Of a stretch of DNA of 64,000 nucleotides, positions 20,590 to 27,453 are shown piece by piece; position 1 is the stretch's first letter, and each line of letters opens with the position of its first letter. The position numbers were made by a program, and so were the translations under genes. The notes under the pieces are model-generated. The model saw nothing but the letters and a program-made list of their open reading frames with translations. It was not told where the DNA came from and searched no databases. Source of the DNA: an uncultured Gemmiger sp. (lineage in GTDB: Bacteria > Bacillota > Clostridia > Oscillospirales > Ruminococcaceae); NCBI RefSeq assembly GCF_934561205.1, contig NZ_CAKTFU010000004.1, positions 62,001-126,000 on the forward strand. The letters run 5' to 3'.

Positions 20590-20890
20590 ATCAAATGCTT
20601 AGATGGGAATCAGTACCCGCGGCATAAGCGCTTCAGAGAAGCCCCGGTTGGTGCAAGGGGTCGGCGCGGGCAGCGGGGAATACAGCCCGGAGCAGCAGGC
20701 TGAACGCCGTTTGGGTCAGTAGGCTGTGCCGTGTGCGCACGTTACAGCGTTTGGGTGTCGCAGCGTATCCTTTGGCTGCCGCACCCGCGAAGGCCCGCCG
20801 CCGCGAGGGACGGGCAAACAGAGGTGGTACCGCGAAATTTCGCCCTCTGCCAAATTTCACATTTGGCAGGGGCTTTTATTTTTGCCCTTG
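20590..20890 (+). promoter_or_regulatory. Tyrosine T-box riboswitch with terminator
   Basis: A T-box leader senses uncharged tRNA and lets transcription continue into tyrS. The T-box sequence AGAGGTGGTACCGCG is at 20820-20834. The terminator is CCCTCTGCCAAAT (20843-20855) with ATTTGGCAGGGG (20861-20872) and a T-rich run; its 5' arm CTCTG can instead pair with CAGAG of the T-box, the mutually exclusive antiterminator. In stem I, AGTA at 20612-20615 is the likely S-turn strand and GAA-TAC-A places the specifier codon TAC (Tyr) at 20681-20683, agreeing with the gene downstream. AGAGAAGCC and GGTTGGTGCAA are the distal stem I elements. Confidence 0.92.
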
Positions 20891-20913
20891 CCGCAACAAA
20901 ACGGAGGTCTATT

Positions 20914-22134
20914 ATGACGATCTATGACGAACTGAAAGCCCGCGGTCTGATTGCCCAGGTCACGGACGAGGAAGAGATCAAGGAAATGATCAACAACGGT
21001 AAGGCTACCTTTTACATCGGCTTTGACTGCACGGCCGACAGCCTGACCGCCGGTCATTTTATGGCGCTGACCCTGATGAAGCGCCTGCAGCAGGCGGGCA
21101 ACCGCCCCATTGCCCTGCTGGGTGGCGGCACCACGATGATCGGCGACCCCTCCGGGCGTACCGATATGCGCAAGATGCTGACCAAGGAGGACATCGACCA
21201 CAACGCCGAGTGCTTTAAGCGCCAGATGGAGCGCTTTATCGAGTTCGGCGAGGGTAAGGCGATGATGCTGAACAACGCCGACTGGCTGTTGAACCTGAAC
21301 TACGTTGACCTGCTGCGCGAGGTGGGCGCCTGCTTCAGCGTCAACAATATGCTGCGTGCCGAGTGCTACAAGCAGCGTATGGAGAAGGGTCTGTCCTTCC
21401 TGGAATTTAACTACATGATCATGCAGAGCTACGACTTCTACCACCTGTTCCAGAATTACGGCTGCAATATGGAGTTCGGCGGCGACGACCAGTGGAGCAA
21501 TATGCTGGGCGGCACCGAGCTGATCCGCCGCAAGCTGGGCAAAGACGCCTACGCCATGACCATCACGCTGCTGACCGACTCTCAGGGCAAGAAGATGGGC
21601 AAGACCGCCGGCAACGCCGTCTGGCTTGACCCCAACAAGACCAGCCCGTTTGAGTTCTACCAGTACTGGCGCAACGTCGGTGATGCCGATGTGCTGAAGT
21701 GCATCCGTATGCTGACCTTCCTGCCGCTGGAGCAGATCGACGAGATGGACACCTGGCAGGGCGAGCAGCTGAACAAGGCAAAGGAAATCCTTGCCTACGA
21801 GCTGACCAAGATGGTCCACGGCGAGCAGGAGGCGGAAAAGGCGCAGAACACCGCCCGCACGCTGTTCAGCGGTGCCGCCGACCACGAGCATATGCCCAGC
21901 ACCCAGCTGGACGCCGCTTTGGTCAAGGACGGTGCCGTCGGTCTGCTGGCAGCGATGGTGGCTGCCGGGCTGTGCGGCTCCAACCGTGAAGCCCGCCAGC
22001 TGGTGCAGCAGGGCGGCGTGCTGGTGGACGGCGAGAAAATCACCGACCCCAAGGCGGTTCTGACCACCGAAGCATTGACCGAGGGCGTTGTCATCAAAAA
22101 GGGCAAAAAGGTTTACCACAAAATTACGCTGTAA
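20914..22134 (+). CDS. tyrS: Tyrosyl-tRNA synthetase
   Basis: Charges tRNA-Tyr. The 406-residue class I synthetase has the nucleotide-binding segment with TAGH (HIGH equivalent, about residue 47), the tyrosine and tRNA contact region GDDQWSNMLGG, the KMSKS equivalent KKMGKT (about residue 230), and a C-terminal S4 RNA-binding domain (NREARQLVQQGGVLVDG). ATG 20914 follows ACGGAGG and lies 24 bases after the T-box terminator; the open frame begins upstream inside the riboswitch and is not coding there. Expression is controlled by the T-box. Confidence 0.97.
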   Translation: MTIYDELKARGLIAQVTDEEEIKEMINNGKATFYIGFDCTADSLTAGHFMALTLMKRLQQAGNRPIALLGGGTTMIGDPSGRTDMRKMLTKEDIDHNAECFKRQMERFIEFGEGKAMMLNNADWLLNLNYVDLLREVGACFSVNNMLRAECYKQRMEKGLSFLEFNYMIMQSYDFYHLFQNYGCNMEFGGDDQWSNMLGGTELIRRKLGKDAYAMTITLLTDSQGKKMGKTAGNAVWLDPNKTSPFEFYQYWRNVGDADVLKCIRMLTFLPLEQIDEMDTWQGEQLNKAKEILAYELTKMVHGEQEAEKAQNTARTLFSGAADHEHMPSTQLDAALVKDGAVGLLAAMVAAGLCGSNREARQLVQQGGVLVDGEKITDPKAVLTTEALTEGVVIKKGKKVYHKITL

Positions 22135-22140
22135 CGAACA

Positions 22141-22168
22141 AAAGCCCGGCGCAAAAGCGCCGGGCTTT
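22141..22168 (+). terminator. Terminator after tyrS
   Basis: AAAGCCCGGCGC and GCGCCGGGCTTT form a perfect 12-bp stem with an AAAA loop. Confidence 0.85.
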
Positions 22169-22205
22169 GTTGTTTGCAGGCACGGGAACTTGAAAAGGGA
22201 AGGCA

Positions 22206-22607
22206 TCAGGCTCTCATAAAACCACAACATCCCATCTCCGAGAAATTCAAGAATCCGAGTGATTTATAAAAGGCTACGGTTTTGGGGGTATTATCGGTTA
22301 CAAGTTGAAGCTGTCTGACATCCGAGTACCTATCAAGAACAGCTTTAAGAAGGGCAGTTCCGATTCCTTGCCGTTGATATTTTGGATACACCAGAATATC
22401 CTGAACAAGGATGATGGTGAATTTGTCGCCGACAACTCTGGCAATGCCGAGAAGTTCATCGTTTTCGTATGCTGCTAATACAAGTAAAGAGTTTTTATAT
22501 CCTTGCTCCAGGGCGGGCATATTCTCGGTATATGCAGTCCAGCCAACTTGCGTATAGAGGTCTAAGACTTCGTTTGGCTTGAATTCTGTATATTCTTTTA
22601 TTTCCAT
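22206..22607 (-). CDS. GNAT family N-acetyltransferase
   Basis: A 133-residue GNAT acetyltransferase. The acetyl-CoA-binding motif is clear as QRQGIGTALL near residue 80, followed by the C-terminal FYKSLGF segment. The substrate is unknown. The start has AAAGGAGAG upstream. The gene is visibly AT-richer than its neighbours and uses codons such as ATA, TTA and AGA that are rare in the rest of the window, which suggests acquisition by transfer. It opens a patch of three minus-strand, lower-GC small genes separated by palindromic repeats. Confidence 0.85.
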   Translation of the reverse strand: MEIKEYTEFKPNEVLDLYTQVGWTAYTENMPALEQGYKNSLLVLAAYENDELLGIARVVGDKFTIILVQDILVYPKYQRQGIGTALLKAVLDRYSDVRQLQLVTDNTPKTVAFYKSLGFLNFSEMGCCGFMRA

Positions 22608-22631
22608 TTTGCTCTCCTTTGGGGCAGTAAT

Positions 22632-22646
22632 GTAGGGATGGGTAGA
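22632..22646 (+). repeat. Partial GTAG-headed repeat
   Basis: GTAGGGATGGGTAG shares the first bases of the element at 22727 but lacks the complementary arm, so it appears to be a truncated copy. Confidence 0.45.
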
Positions 22647-22667
22647 ATTCGGATTTCCGGCAGGTTT

Positions 22668-22691
22668 GTAGGGGACGCATAGTTGCGTCCC
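22668..22691 (+). repeat. GTAG-headed palindrome
   Basis: GTAG followed by an 8-bp perfect hairpin (GGGACGCA / TGCGTCCC). Almost identical to the element at 23438. Confidence 0.7.
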
Positions 22692-22726
22692 GCAGCTTGT
22701 AGAAAAAGCCTGTTACCGGAAGATTT

Positions 22727-22813
22727 GTAGGGATGGGTCTATCTCCGCGCTAAGAGCCGCCGCTGTGCGGCGGTTGCGCTCCGAAACGCGCCTGCGGGCG
22801 CAGTGACCCATCC
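22727..22813 (+). repeat. GTAG-headed larger palindromic element
   Basis: GTAG then GGATGGGTC, ending 87 bases later in the complement GACCCATCC. Smaller nested palindromes (GCCGCC...GGCGG and GCGCCTGCGGGCGC) lie inside. It sits in the 327-base gene-free gap 22608-22934. The rest of that gap holds the two other repeats and GC-rich inverted sequence near 22820-22862 (GCGCGC-rich) with no gene. Confidence 0.6.
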
Positions 22814-22934
22814 GCACATCTGGCCGCGCGCAGCGCATAAAATCGCGCCGAATGGCGCGCGGTTTTCTCGTTACGTCGTGCTTTTGGCAAGGCAGCACTG
22901 TTTGCAGGCAAGGAAATTTATAAAACGGAAGGTG

Positions 22935-23147
22935 TCACTCCAAAATCAACGGCAGCAGGATCATAAAAATTCCGCACAAGGCAAATAAAACGCCGCCGAT
23001 TTTTGTGACCTTCAAGTAGAATGCAGAGGGTTCATCGGCGCGGTAGGATTTCCATTCTTCGGTTAGTTTCCACACCAAGTCCGGTTTCAGAAAGAGAAAC
23101 ATCCCAAGGGCAAAGAGGAAAATCCCGCCGCCAATCGACCAGAGCAT
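22935..23147 (-). CDS. Small membrane protein, DUF6199-like
   Basis: A 70-residue protein with two membrane helices (about residues 4-22 and 47-68) around a short loop containing KPDLVWKLTEEWKSYRADEPS. That loop resembles the family I know as DUF6199, found in many Firmicutes and of unknown function. ATG 23147 lies nine bases after AAAGGAG; the ATG thirteen residues further upstream has no site and the one at residue 12 is too close to the site. Composition is AT-richer than the flanks. A homology search would settle the family. Confidence 0.6.
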   Translation of the reverse strand: MLWSIGGGIFLFALGMFLFLKPDLVWKLTEEWKSYRADEPSAFYLKVTKIGGVLFALCGIFMILLPLILE

Positions 23148-23249
23148 ATTTGCCATCTCCTTTATGTTTTTTGATAATCCCCACATCCAACCGCAATTTG
23201 CATGGCAGGGGGAATTTCCCGATATATCGTACTAGTGGCTGTACTGCAC

Positions 23250-23273
23250 GGAACGGTCAAGACCGTTCCCTAC
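23250..23273 (-). repeat. GTAG-headed palindrome (minus orientation)
   Basis: GGAACGGTC-AA-GACCGTTCC followed by CTAC, that is GTAG on the minus strand. First of five elements in the 356-base gene-free gap 23187-23542. Confidence 0.7.
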
Positions 23274-23328
23274 AAACCAACCGAAGGTTCGCTATTATCA
23301 AAAAAATCCGGCAGCAACCAAATTCCCC

Positions 23329-23354
23329 GGCGGGGTGGGGTCACCCCGCCCTAC
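23329..23354 (-). repeat. GTAG-headed palindrome (minus orientation)
   Basis: GGCGGGGTG / CACCCCGCC hairpin followed by CTAC. Confidence 0.7.
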
Positions 23355-23377
23355 AGGGCAATAAAAACGTTTCGGCG

Positions 23378-23401
23378 GTAGGGGCGGGGCAAGCCCCGCC
23401 C
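23378..23401 (+). repeat. GTAG-headed palindrome
   Basis: GTAG then GGGCGGGGC-AA-GCCCCGCCC, a 9-bp perfect hairpin. Confidence 0.7.
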
Positions 23402-23437
23402 GCGGTCAAATGGCAACGCAAAAATCACGGGTACTCC

Positions 23438-23461
23438 GTAGGGGACGCATATATGCGTCCC
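23438..23461 (+). repeat. GTAG-headed palindrome
   Basis: GTAG then GGGACGCAT-AT-ATGCGTCCC. Differs from the element at 22668 only in the loop. Confidence 0.7.
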
Positions 23462-23504
23462 GTGCTGCTTACCCGTTATATAGCGTTACCGGGATGGCTG
23501 CAAC

Positions 23505-23527
23505 GGGCGGTCAATGACCGCCCCTAC
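23505..23527 (-). repeat. GTAG-headed palindrome (minus orientation)
   Basis: GGGCGGTCA / TGACCGCCC followed by CTAC; arms resemble those of the element at 23250. Confidence 0.7.
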
Positions 23528-23542
23528 ACGGGAACCTGAGAA

Positions 23543-23746
23543 TTACCATTTCCCTTTAGCAAGTCGCCCGCCGAGCAGAATAACAGAAAATACAGCGGCA
23601 AAGAACAGGAATGTGAGCCAGATTGGGCTTAACACCCACAACCAAGACCACGAAATCAGTCCGGTTATTTTTAGTAGAACTAAAATCATTGTCAAGGCAA
23701 TGATTGGATCTCTTCCGGATCGTTTGTTTCTTTTCTCTGTGTGCAT
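23543..23746 (-). CDS. Small membrane protein
   Basis: A 67-residue protein with a basic N-terminus (HTEKRNKRSGRDP) and two hydrophobic helices (about residues 15-38 and 40-60), containing ISWSWLWVLSPIW. Similar short proteins in Firmicutes and their phages carry the label transmembrane Fragile-X-F-associated; the function is unknown. ATG 23746 has GGGAGG seven bases upstream; the ATG five residues earlier overlaps that site. AT-richer than the flanks, like the two genes to its left. Confidence 0.6.
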   Translation of the reverse strand: MHTEKRNKRSGRDPIIALTMILVLLKITGLISWSWLWVLSPIWLTFLFFAAVFSVILLGGRLAKGKW

Positions 23747-23811
23747 AATAATACCTCCCAATCTCCAGAATCATCCAACCGCAATTGCAGGGCTCCCCCC
23801 GCCGGAAACCG

Positions 23812-24873
23812 TCACTTATCTTTTGCCATCTCCACGGTGGTGGTCGGGAAGGCAAATTCGCACCCGGCGTTTTTCACGGCCTGCATAATCAGCAGGTTCA
23901 GGCGGTGGCGCTCCTTCAGATAATCGGCATAGGGCAGGGTGGTCAGGTAGACGCGCACCAAAATATCCAGGCTGTAATCGTTGAACTTGTCCAGCGTCAC
24001 GGTCACACCGTTGGGCTGCACGGTGGGCTGGCTCTGCAAAAGCTGCGTCAAATCCTGCGTCAGGCGCTGAATCTGTTCCTCCGTCGTGTCGTAGGTCAGC
24101 CCTAAGGTGAACTGCCACAGGCGGCTGGTGCGCTGGTTGGCGTTTTGGATATACTCGGCGCAGACCTTGGAGTTTTCTATCGTGATAACGACATTGTCCG
24201 CATTGCGGATGCGGGTAGAGCGGAAGGAAATATCCTCGACCGTACCCTCAACGCTGCTTAAAATGATATAATCCCCGATGCCGAAGGGATGCTCCAACAC
24301 CAGCGTGATGCCGGCAATCAGGCTGGACAGGGTGGACTGCGCCGCCAGCGAAATGGCAAGACCTGCCACCCCGGCACCGGTCAAAAGCCCGGTAACGGGA
24401 ACGCCCAGCTGATCCAGCGCCGCAATGCCCGCAAACACAACGACCAGCACCTTGTAAATATTCTCAAAAAAGCGCCCCATCGTCTTGTTGGTGGCAAGGT
24501 CAAGGTGATTTTCGGCGCTGCGCAAAAGCAGGCGGCACATCGGCGCTGCCTGCCACGCACCGTACCCGATAAAGAAGATCACGCACAGCCTGAAAAACAG
24601 CGCCAGCACGCTGTACACGGGGAATTTTTCGGCAAACTGAACGGGCAGGGCGTGCAGCGCGGCGTACCCCAAGAAGGTGCGCAGCAAAAGGGTAGTGGGT
24701 TCCAGATACGCCTCGGTCAGAATTTGCAGGACCTCCGGCATAAGAGCGTGCAATTTTTGGAGCAGGCTCTTGGCAAAGCGGCGGTAGAGTACGGGCAGCA
24801 GGTAGGCGGATGCGCCCAGAATCAGCGCGGGCAGCAGCGCCGCCAGCGAAAAGTCAACAGATTCGATCAGCAT
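23812..24873 (-). CDS. mscS: MscS-family mechanosensitive ion channel
   Basis: Releases solutes on sudden osmotic downshift. The 353-residue protein has an N-terminal group of membrane helices (about residues 8-30, 60-80, 88-108, 130-150), the pore-lining helix rich in G and A (GLLTGAGVAGLAISLAAQS, about residues 160-180), then the MscS beta domain (GDYIILSSVEGTVEDI) and a C-terminal alpha/beta domain. I chose ATG 24873 with TGGAGGA upstream rather than the longer frame. It is divergent from ribU and their promoters overlap. Confidence 0.93.
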   Translation of the reverse strand: MLIESVDFSLAALLPALILGASAYLLPVLYRRFAKSLLQKLHALMPEVLQILTEAYLEPTTLLLRTFLGYAALHALPVQFAEKFPVYSVLALFFRLCVIFFIGYGAWQAAPMCRLLLRSAENHLDLATNKTMGRFFENIYKVLVVVFAGIAALDQLGVPVTGLLTGAGVAGLAISLAAQSTLSSLIAGITLVLEHPFGIGDYIILSSVEGTVEDISFRSTRIRNADNVVITIENSKVCAEYIQNANQRTSRLWQFTLGLTYDTTEEQIQRLTQDLTQLLQSQPTVQPNGVTVTLDKFNDYSLDILVRVYLTTLPYADYLKERHRLNLLIMQAVKNAGCEFAFPTTTVEMAKDK

Positions 24874-24895
24874 AGAAAATCCTCCATTTGGCAAG

Positions 24896-24924
24896 ATTAT
24901 ATCATTTTTCTTGCAATTTGTAAA
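24896..24924 (-). promoter_or_regulatory. Promoter for mscS
   Basis: On the minus strand TTTACA, a 17-base spacer and TATAAT, 23 bases upstream of the mscS start. It overlaps the divergent ribU promoter. Confidence 0.65.
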
Positions 24925-24938
24925 TTCTGTGGTATAAT
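24911..24938 (+). promoter_or_regulatory. Promoter for the ribU riboswitch leader
   Basis: TTGCAA at 24911-24916, a 16-base spacer and TATAAT at 24933-24938, directly before the FMN aptamer. Confidence 0.75.
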
Positions 24939-24952
24939 CTTTTACAGAAAGT

Positions 24953-25090
24953 CTGTTTCAGGGCGGGGTGAAATTCCCCACCGGCGGTAAGCGGCGTAAG
25001 CCGTAAGCCCGCGACCGGTCGCTTTGCGGCCGCTGACCCGGTGCAAATCCGGGGCCGACGGTATAGTCCGGATGAAAGAAACGGAAAGCT
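24953..25090 (+). promoter_or_regulatory. FMN riboswitch (RFN element)
   Basis: The aptamer shows the conserved RFN blocks in order: GGGCGGGGTGAAATTCCCC, ACCGGCGGTA, AGCCCGCGA, TGACCCGGTG, AATCCGGGGCCGACGGT and AGTCCGGATG. FMN binding should favour the terminator at 25112 and shut off ribU, giving feedback control of riboflavin uptake. Confidence 0.95.
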
Positions 25091-25111
25091 GTTTTTCTGT
25101 GCTTTTTGTTG

Positions 25112-25143
25112 CGCCCTGCCATCGTTTTTGGCAGGGCGTTTTT
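25112..25143 (+). terminator. Terminator in the FMN riboswitch expression platform
   Basis: CGCCCTGCCA pairs with TGGCAGGGCG and is followed by five T. It lies between aptamer and ribU. Confidence 0.85.
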
Positions 25144-25228
25144 GTTTGGCACGGACCTGTCGGAAACGGCCTCCCGAAGTATGAAATCACAAACCGGCTT
25201 TCAATACTTTTTATTTGGAGGCATACTT

Positions 25229-25825
25229 ATGCAAAAATCCACCAACCGTACCCGTGTCCTGACCGGCACCGCCATGCTGGGCGCTGTGGCAGCCCTTTTG
25301 ATGTATCTGGAATTTCCCATTCCCATTATGCCGGCGTTTGTCAAGCTGGACGTGTCCGAACTGCCCGCCCTGCTGGCCAGCTTTGCCTACGGCCCGGTGT
25401 CCGGCATTGTCGTCTGCCTGATCAAAAACCTCATCAAGCTGCCCAGCACCTCCACCGCCGCGGTGGGCGAGCTGTTCAACTTTGTGATGGGCGCCGTGTT
25501 TGTGGGCACGGCGGGTCTGGTCTACAAGTTCAATAAAAGCCGCAAGGGCGCCATCATCGGCGCCGCGGTGGGCGCGCTGGTTATGGCGCTGGTGTCGGTG
25601 CCGTACAACTATTTTATCGTGTATCCGGCGTATGTGACCTTCTACCACCTGCCGCTGGAGGCGATCATCGGGATGTATCAGGCCATCAACCCCGGCGTGG
25701 ACGGGCTGTTGAGCTGCCTGCTGGTGTTCAACCTGCCGTTTACCTTCTGTAAGGGCGCTTTGGACGCTGCTTTGTGCTTTTTGATTTACAAACCGCTCTC
25801 TCCGCTGCTGCACGGACGCCGCTGA
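25229..25825 (+). CDS. ribU: Riboflavin transporter RibU (ECF substrate-binding S component)
   Basis: An integral membrane S component that captures riboflavin and works with a shared EcfA-A'-T module encoded elsewhere. The 198-residue protein has about six hydrophobic helices, the LEFPIPIMPAFVKLD segment and the DVSELPALLASFAYGP motif typical of RibU. ATG 25229 lies after TTTGGAGG; the open frame further upstream runs through the riboswitch. Control by the FMN riboswitch directly upstream strongly supports the substrate assignment. Confidence 0.95.
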   Translation: MQKSTNRTRVLTGTAMLGAVAALLMYLEFPIPIMPAFVKLDVSELPALLASFAYGPVSGIVVCLIKNLIKLPSTSTAAVGELFNFVMGAVFVGTAGLVYKFNKSRKGAIIGAAVGALVMALVSVPYNYFIVYPAYVTFYHLPLEAIIGMYQAINPGVDGLLSCLLVFNLPFTFCKGALDAALCFLIYKPLSPLLHGRR

Positions 25826-25893
25826 TTTCGGTACGCCGCGCCGCATTTGTGCGACTTTTGGGCAAAAACAGGGATGTGTCCGACACAGCATCG

Positions 25894-25922
25894 TTGACTT
25901 TCTGCCCGATATCTGCTACAAT
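25894..25922 (+). promoter_or_regulatory. Promoter of the metK SAM-riboswitch leader
   Basis: TTGACT at 25894-25899, a 17-base spacer and TACAAT at 25917-25922, some 25 bases before the aptamer. Confidence 0.75.
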
Positions 25923-25947
25923 AACACACGTCACAACAGAATAGCAA

Positions 25948-26040
25948 CTTATCAAGAGTGGCTGAGGGAACAGGCCCGATGAAGCCCGACAACCTGCTGT
26001 ACAGCAAGGTGCCAAGTCCTGCGGGGAACCGAAAGATAAG
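25948..26040 (+). promoter_or_regulatory. SAM-I riboswitch (S-box)
   Basis: The outer helix P1 is CTTATC/GATAAG. Inside are the S-box landmarks AAGAGTGGCTGAGGGA, GGCCCGATGAAGCC, CAACCTG and AAGGTGCCAAGTCC. SAM binding should stabilise P1 and permit the terminator at 26047, repressing metK when SAM is plentiful. Confidence 0.95.
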
Positions 26041-26046
26041 CGTAAC

Positions 26047-26076
26047 GCGCGCAGTCTTTTGGCTGCGCGCTTTTTT
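26047..26076 (+). terminator. Terminator of the SAM-I riboswitch
   Basis: GCGCGCAG / CTGCGCGC stem followed by six T, immediately after the aptamer. Confidence 0.9.
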
Positions 26077-26140
26077 CTTCCTGACAGTTGCCTTTCTGCC
26101 CAAGACCATCATATTTTTTATTTTAGGGAGGCAACCAACT

Positions 26141-27289
26141 ATGTCCAAGTTCCTGTTCACGTCCGAGTCCGTCACCGAAGGGCATCCCGACAAGATCTGC
26201 GACCAGATCTCTGATGCCATTCTCGACGCCATCCTCGAGCAAGACCCCGGCGCGCGTGTCGCCTGCGAAACCACCTGCTCCACCGGTCTTGTCCACATTA
26301 TGGGCGAGATCACCACCAGCTGCTATGTCGATATCCCCGCCATCGCCCGCGAGGTCGTGCGTTCCATCGGCTATGACCGCGCCAAGTACGGCTTTGACTG
26401 CGACACCTGCGGCATCATTACCAACATTGACGGGCAAAGCCCCGACATTGCGCTGGGCACCAACGATGACGTGGCCGGTGCCGGCGATCAGGGTATGATG
26501 TTCGGCTACGCCTGCGACGAAACCCCCGAACTGATGCCCCTGCCCATCAGCCTGGCCCACAAGCTGGCAAAGCGCCTGACCGAGGTGCGCAAGAACGGCA
26601 CCCTGAGCTACCTGCGCCCGGACGGCAAGAGCCAAGTCACCGTGGAATATCAGGACGGCAAGCCCGTGCGCGTGGACACCGTGGTCATTTCCAGCCAGCA
26701 CAGCCCCGAAGTCACGCAGGAGCAGCTGCACGCCGACATTCTGCGCGAGGTCATTCGGCAGGTCATCCCCGCCGAGCTGCTGGACGAAAACACCAAGTAT
26801 TTCATCAACCCCACCGGTCGCTTTGTCGTGGGCGGTCCGCAGGGTGACTCCGGCTTGACCGGGCGCAAGATCATCGTCGATACCTACGGCGGCTATGCCC
26901 GCCACGGCGGCGGTGCCTTCAGCGGCAAGGACCCCAGCAAGGTGGACCGCTCTGCCGCTTACGCTGCCCGCTGGGTCGCCAAGAACGTTGTGGCTGCCGG
27001 GCTTGCCACCAAGTGCGAGGTAGAGTTGGCTTACGCCATCGGCGTGGCGCAGCCGGTCTCCATCATGGTGGACACCTTCGGCACCGGCACCGTGGCGGAC
27101 GAAACCATTGAGAAGGCCGTCGAGAAGGTCTTTGACCTGACCCCCGCCGCCATCATCCGCGATCTGGACCTGCGCAAGCCCATCTACCGTCAGCTGGCGG
27201 CTTACGGCCATATGGGTCGTGAGGATCTGGGCGTCAAGTGGGAGAACACCGACCGCGCCGATGCCCTGAGGGCTGCCGTGGCAGAATAA
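26141..27289 (+). CDS. metK: S-adenosylmethionine synthetase
   Basis: Makes SAM from methionine and ATP. The 382-residue protein begins with [21 protein letters not shown], the family signature with the ATP-binding histidine, and contains [12 protein letters not shown] (methionine/ATP site) and [22 protein letters not shown]. Length is normal. ATG 26141 follows TAGGGAGG; the open frame to 25958 lies in the riboswitch and is not coding. Transcription is under the SAM-I riboswitch, a standard feedback loop. Confidence 0.98.
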   Translation: MSKFLFTSESVTEGHPDKICDQISDAILDAILEQDPGARVACETTCSTGLVHIMGEITTSCYVDIPAIAREVVRSIGYDRAKYGFDCDTCGIITNIDGQSPDIALGTNDDVAGAGDQGMMFGYACDETPELMPLPISLAHKLAKRLTEVRKNGTLSYLRPDGKSQVTVEYQDGKPVRVDTVVISSQHSPEVTQEQLHADILREVIRQVIPAELLDENTKYFINPTGRFVVGGPQGDSGLTGRKIIVDTYGGYARHGGGAFSGKDPSKVDRSAAYAARWVAKNVVAAGLATKCEVELAYAIGVAQPVSIMVDTFGTGTVADETIEKAVEKVFDLTPAAIIRDLDLRKPIYRQLAAYGHMGREDLGVKWENTDRADALRAAVAE

Positions 27290-27310
27290 AAATCCGAAAG
27301 AAGTTTCCTA

Positions 27311-27347
27311 AAAAGGACGCTGCACCGTACAGGGCGGCGCCCTTTTT
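27311..27347 (+). terminator. Terminator after metK
   Basis: AAAAGGACGCTGC pairs with GCGGCGCCCTTTT (one mismatch, one G-T pair), ending in T residues. Confidence 0.75.
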
Positions 27348-27361
27348 GTATGCCGCCGACC

Positions 27362-27390
27362 TTGCCAAAACCTGCAATTTGGGGTATAAT
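27362..27390 (+). promoter_or_regulatory. Promoter of the recD2-comF-mreB-pcrA-thyX-tmk unit
   Basis: TTGCCA at 27362-27367, a 17-base spacer and TATAAT at 27385-27390, 63 bases upstream of recD2. Confidence 0.75.
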
Positions 27391-27453
27391 ACAACTAATA
27401 CTGTGTAAGTGTGTCAAAATCCGCATTATTTTTGAAGAAAGGAGGGGACACCT

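Noticed and set aside
20731..20913. N-terminal extension of tyrS
   Set aside because: The extension lies in the T-box leader and terminator; ATG 20914 has a good ribosome binding site and the normal TyrS N-terminus.
23187..23542. CRISPR array in the palindrome cluster
   Set aside because: Hairpins differ in sequence, orientation and spacing; there are no constant direct repeats and no cas genes.
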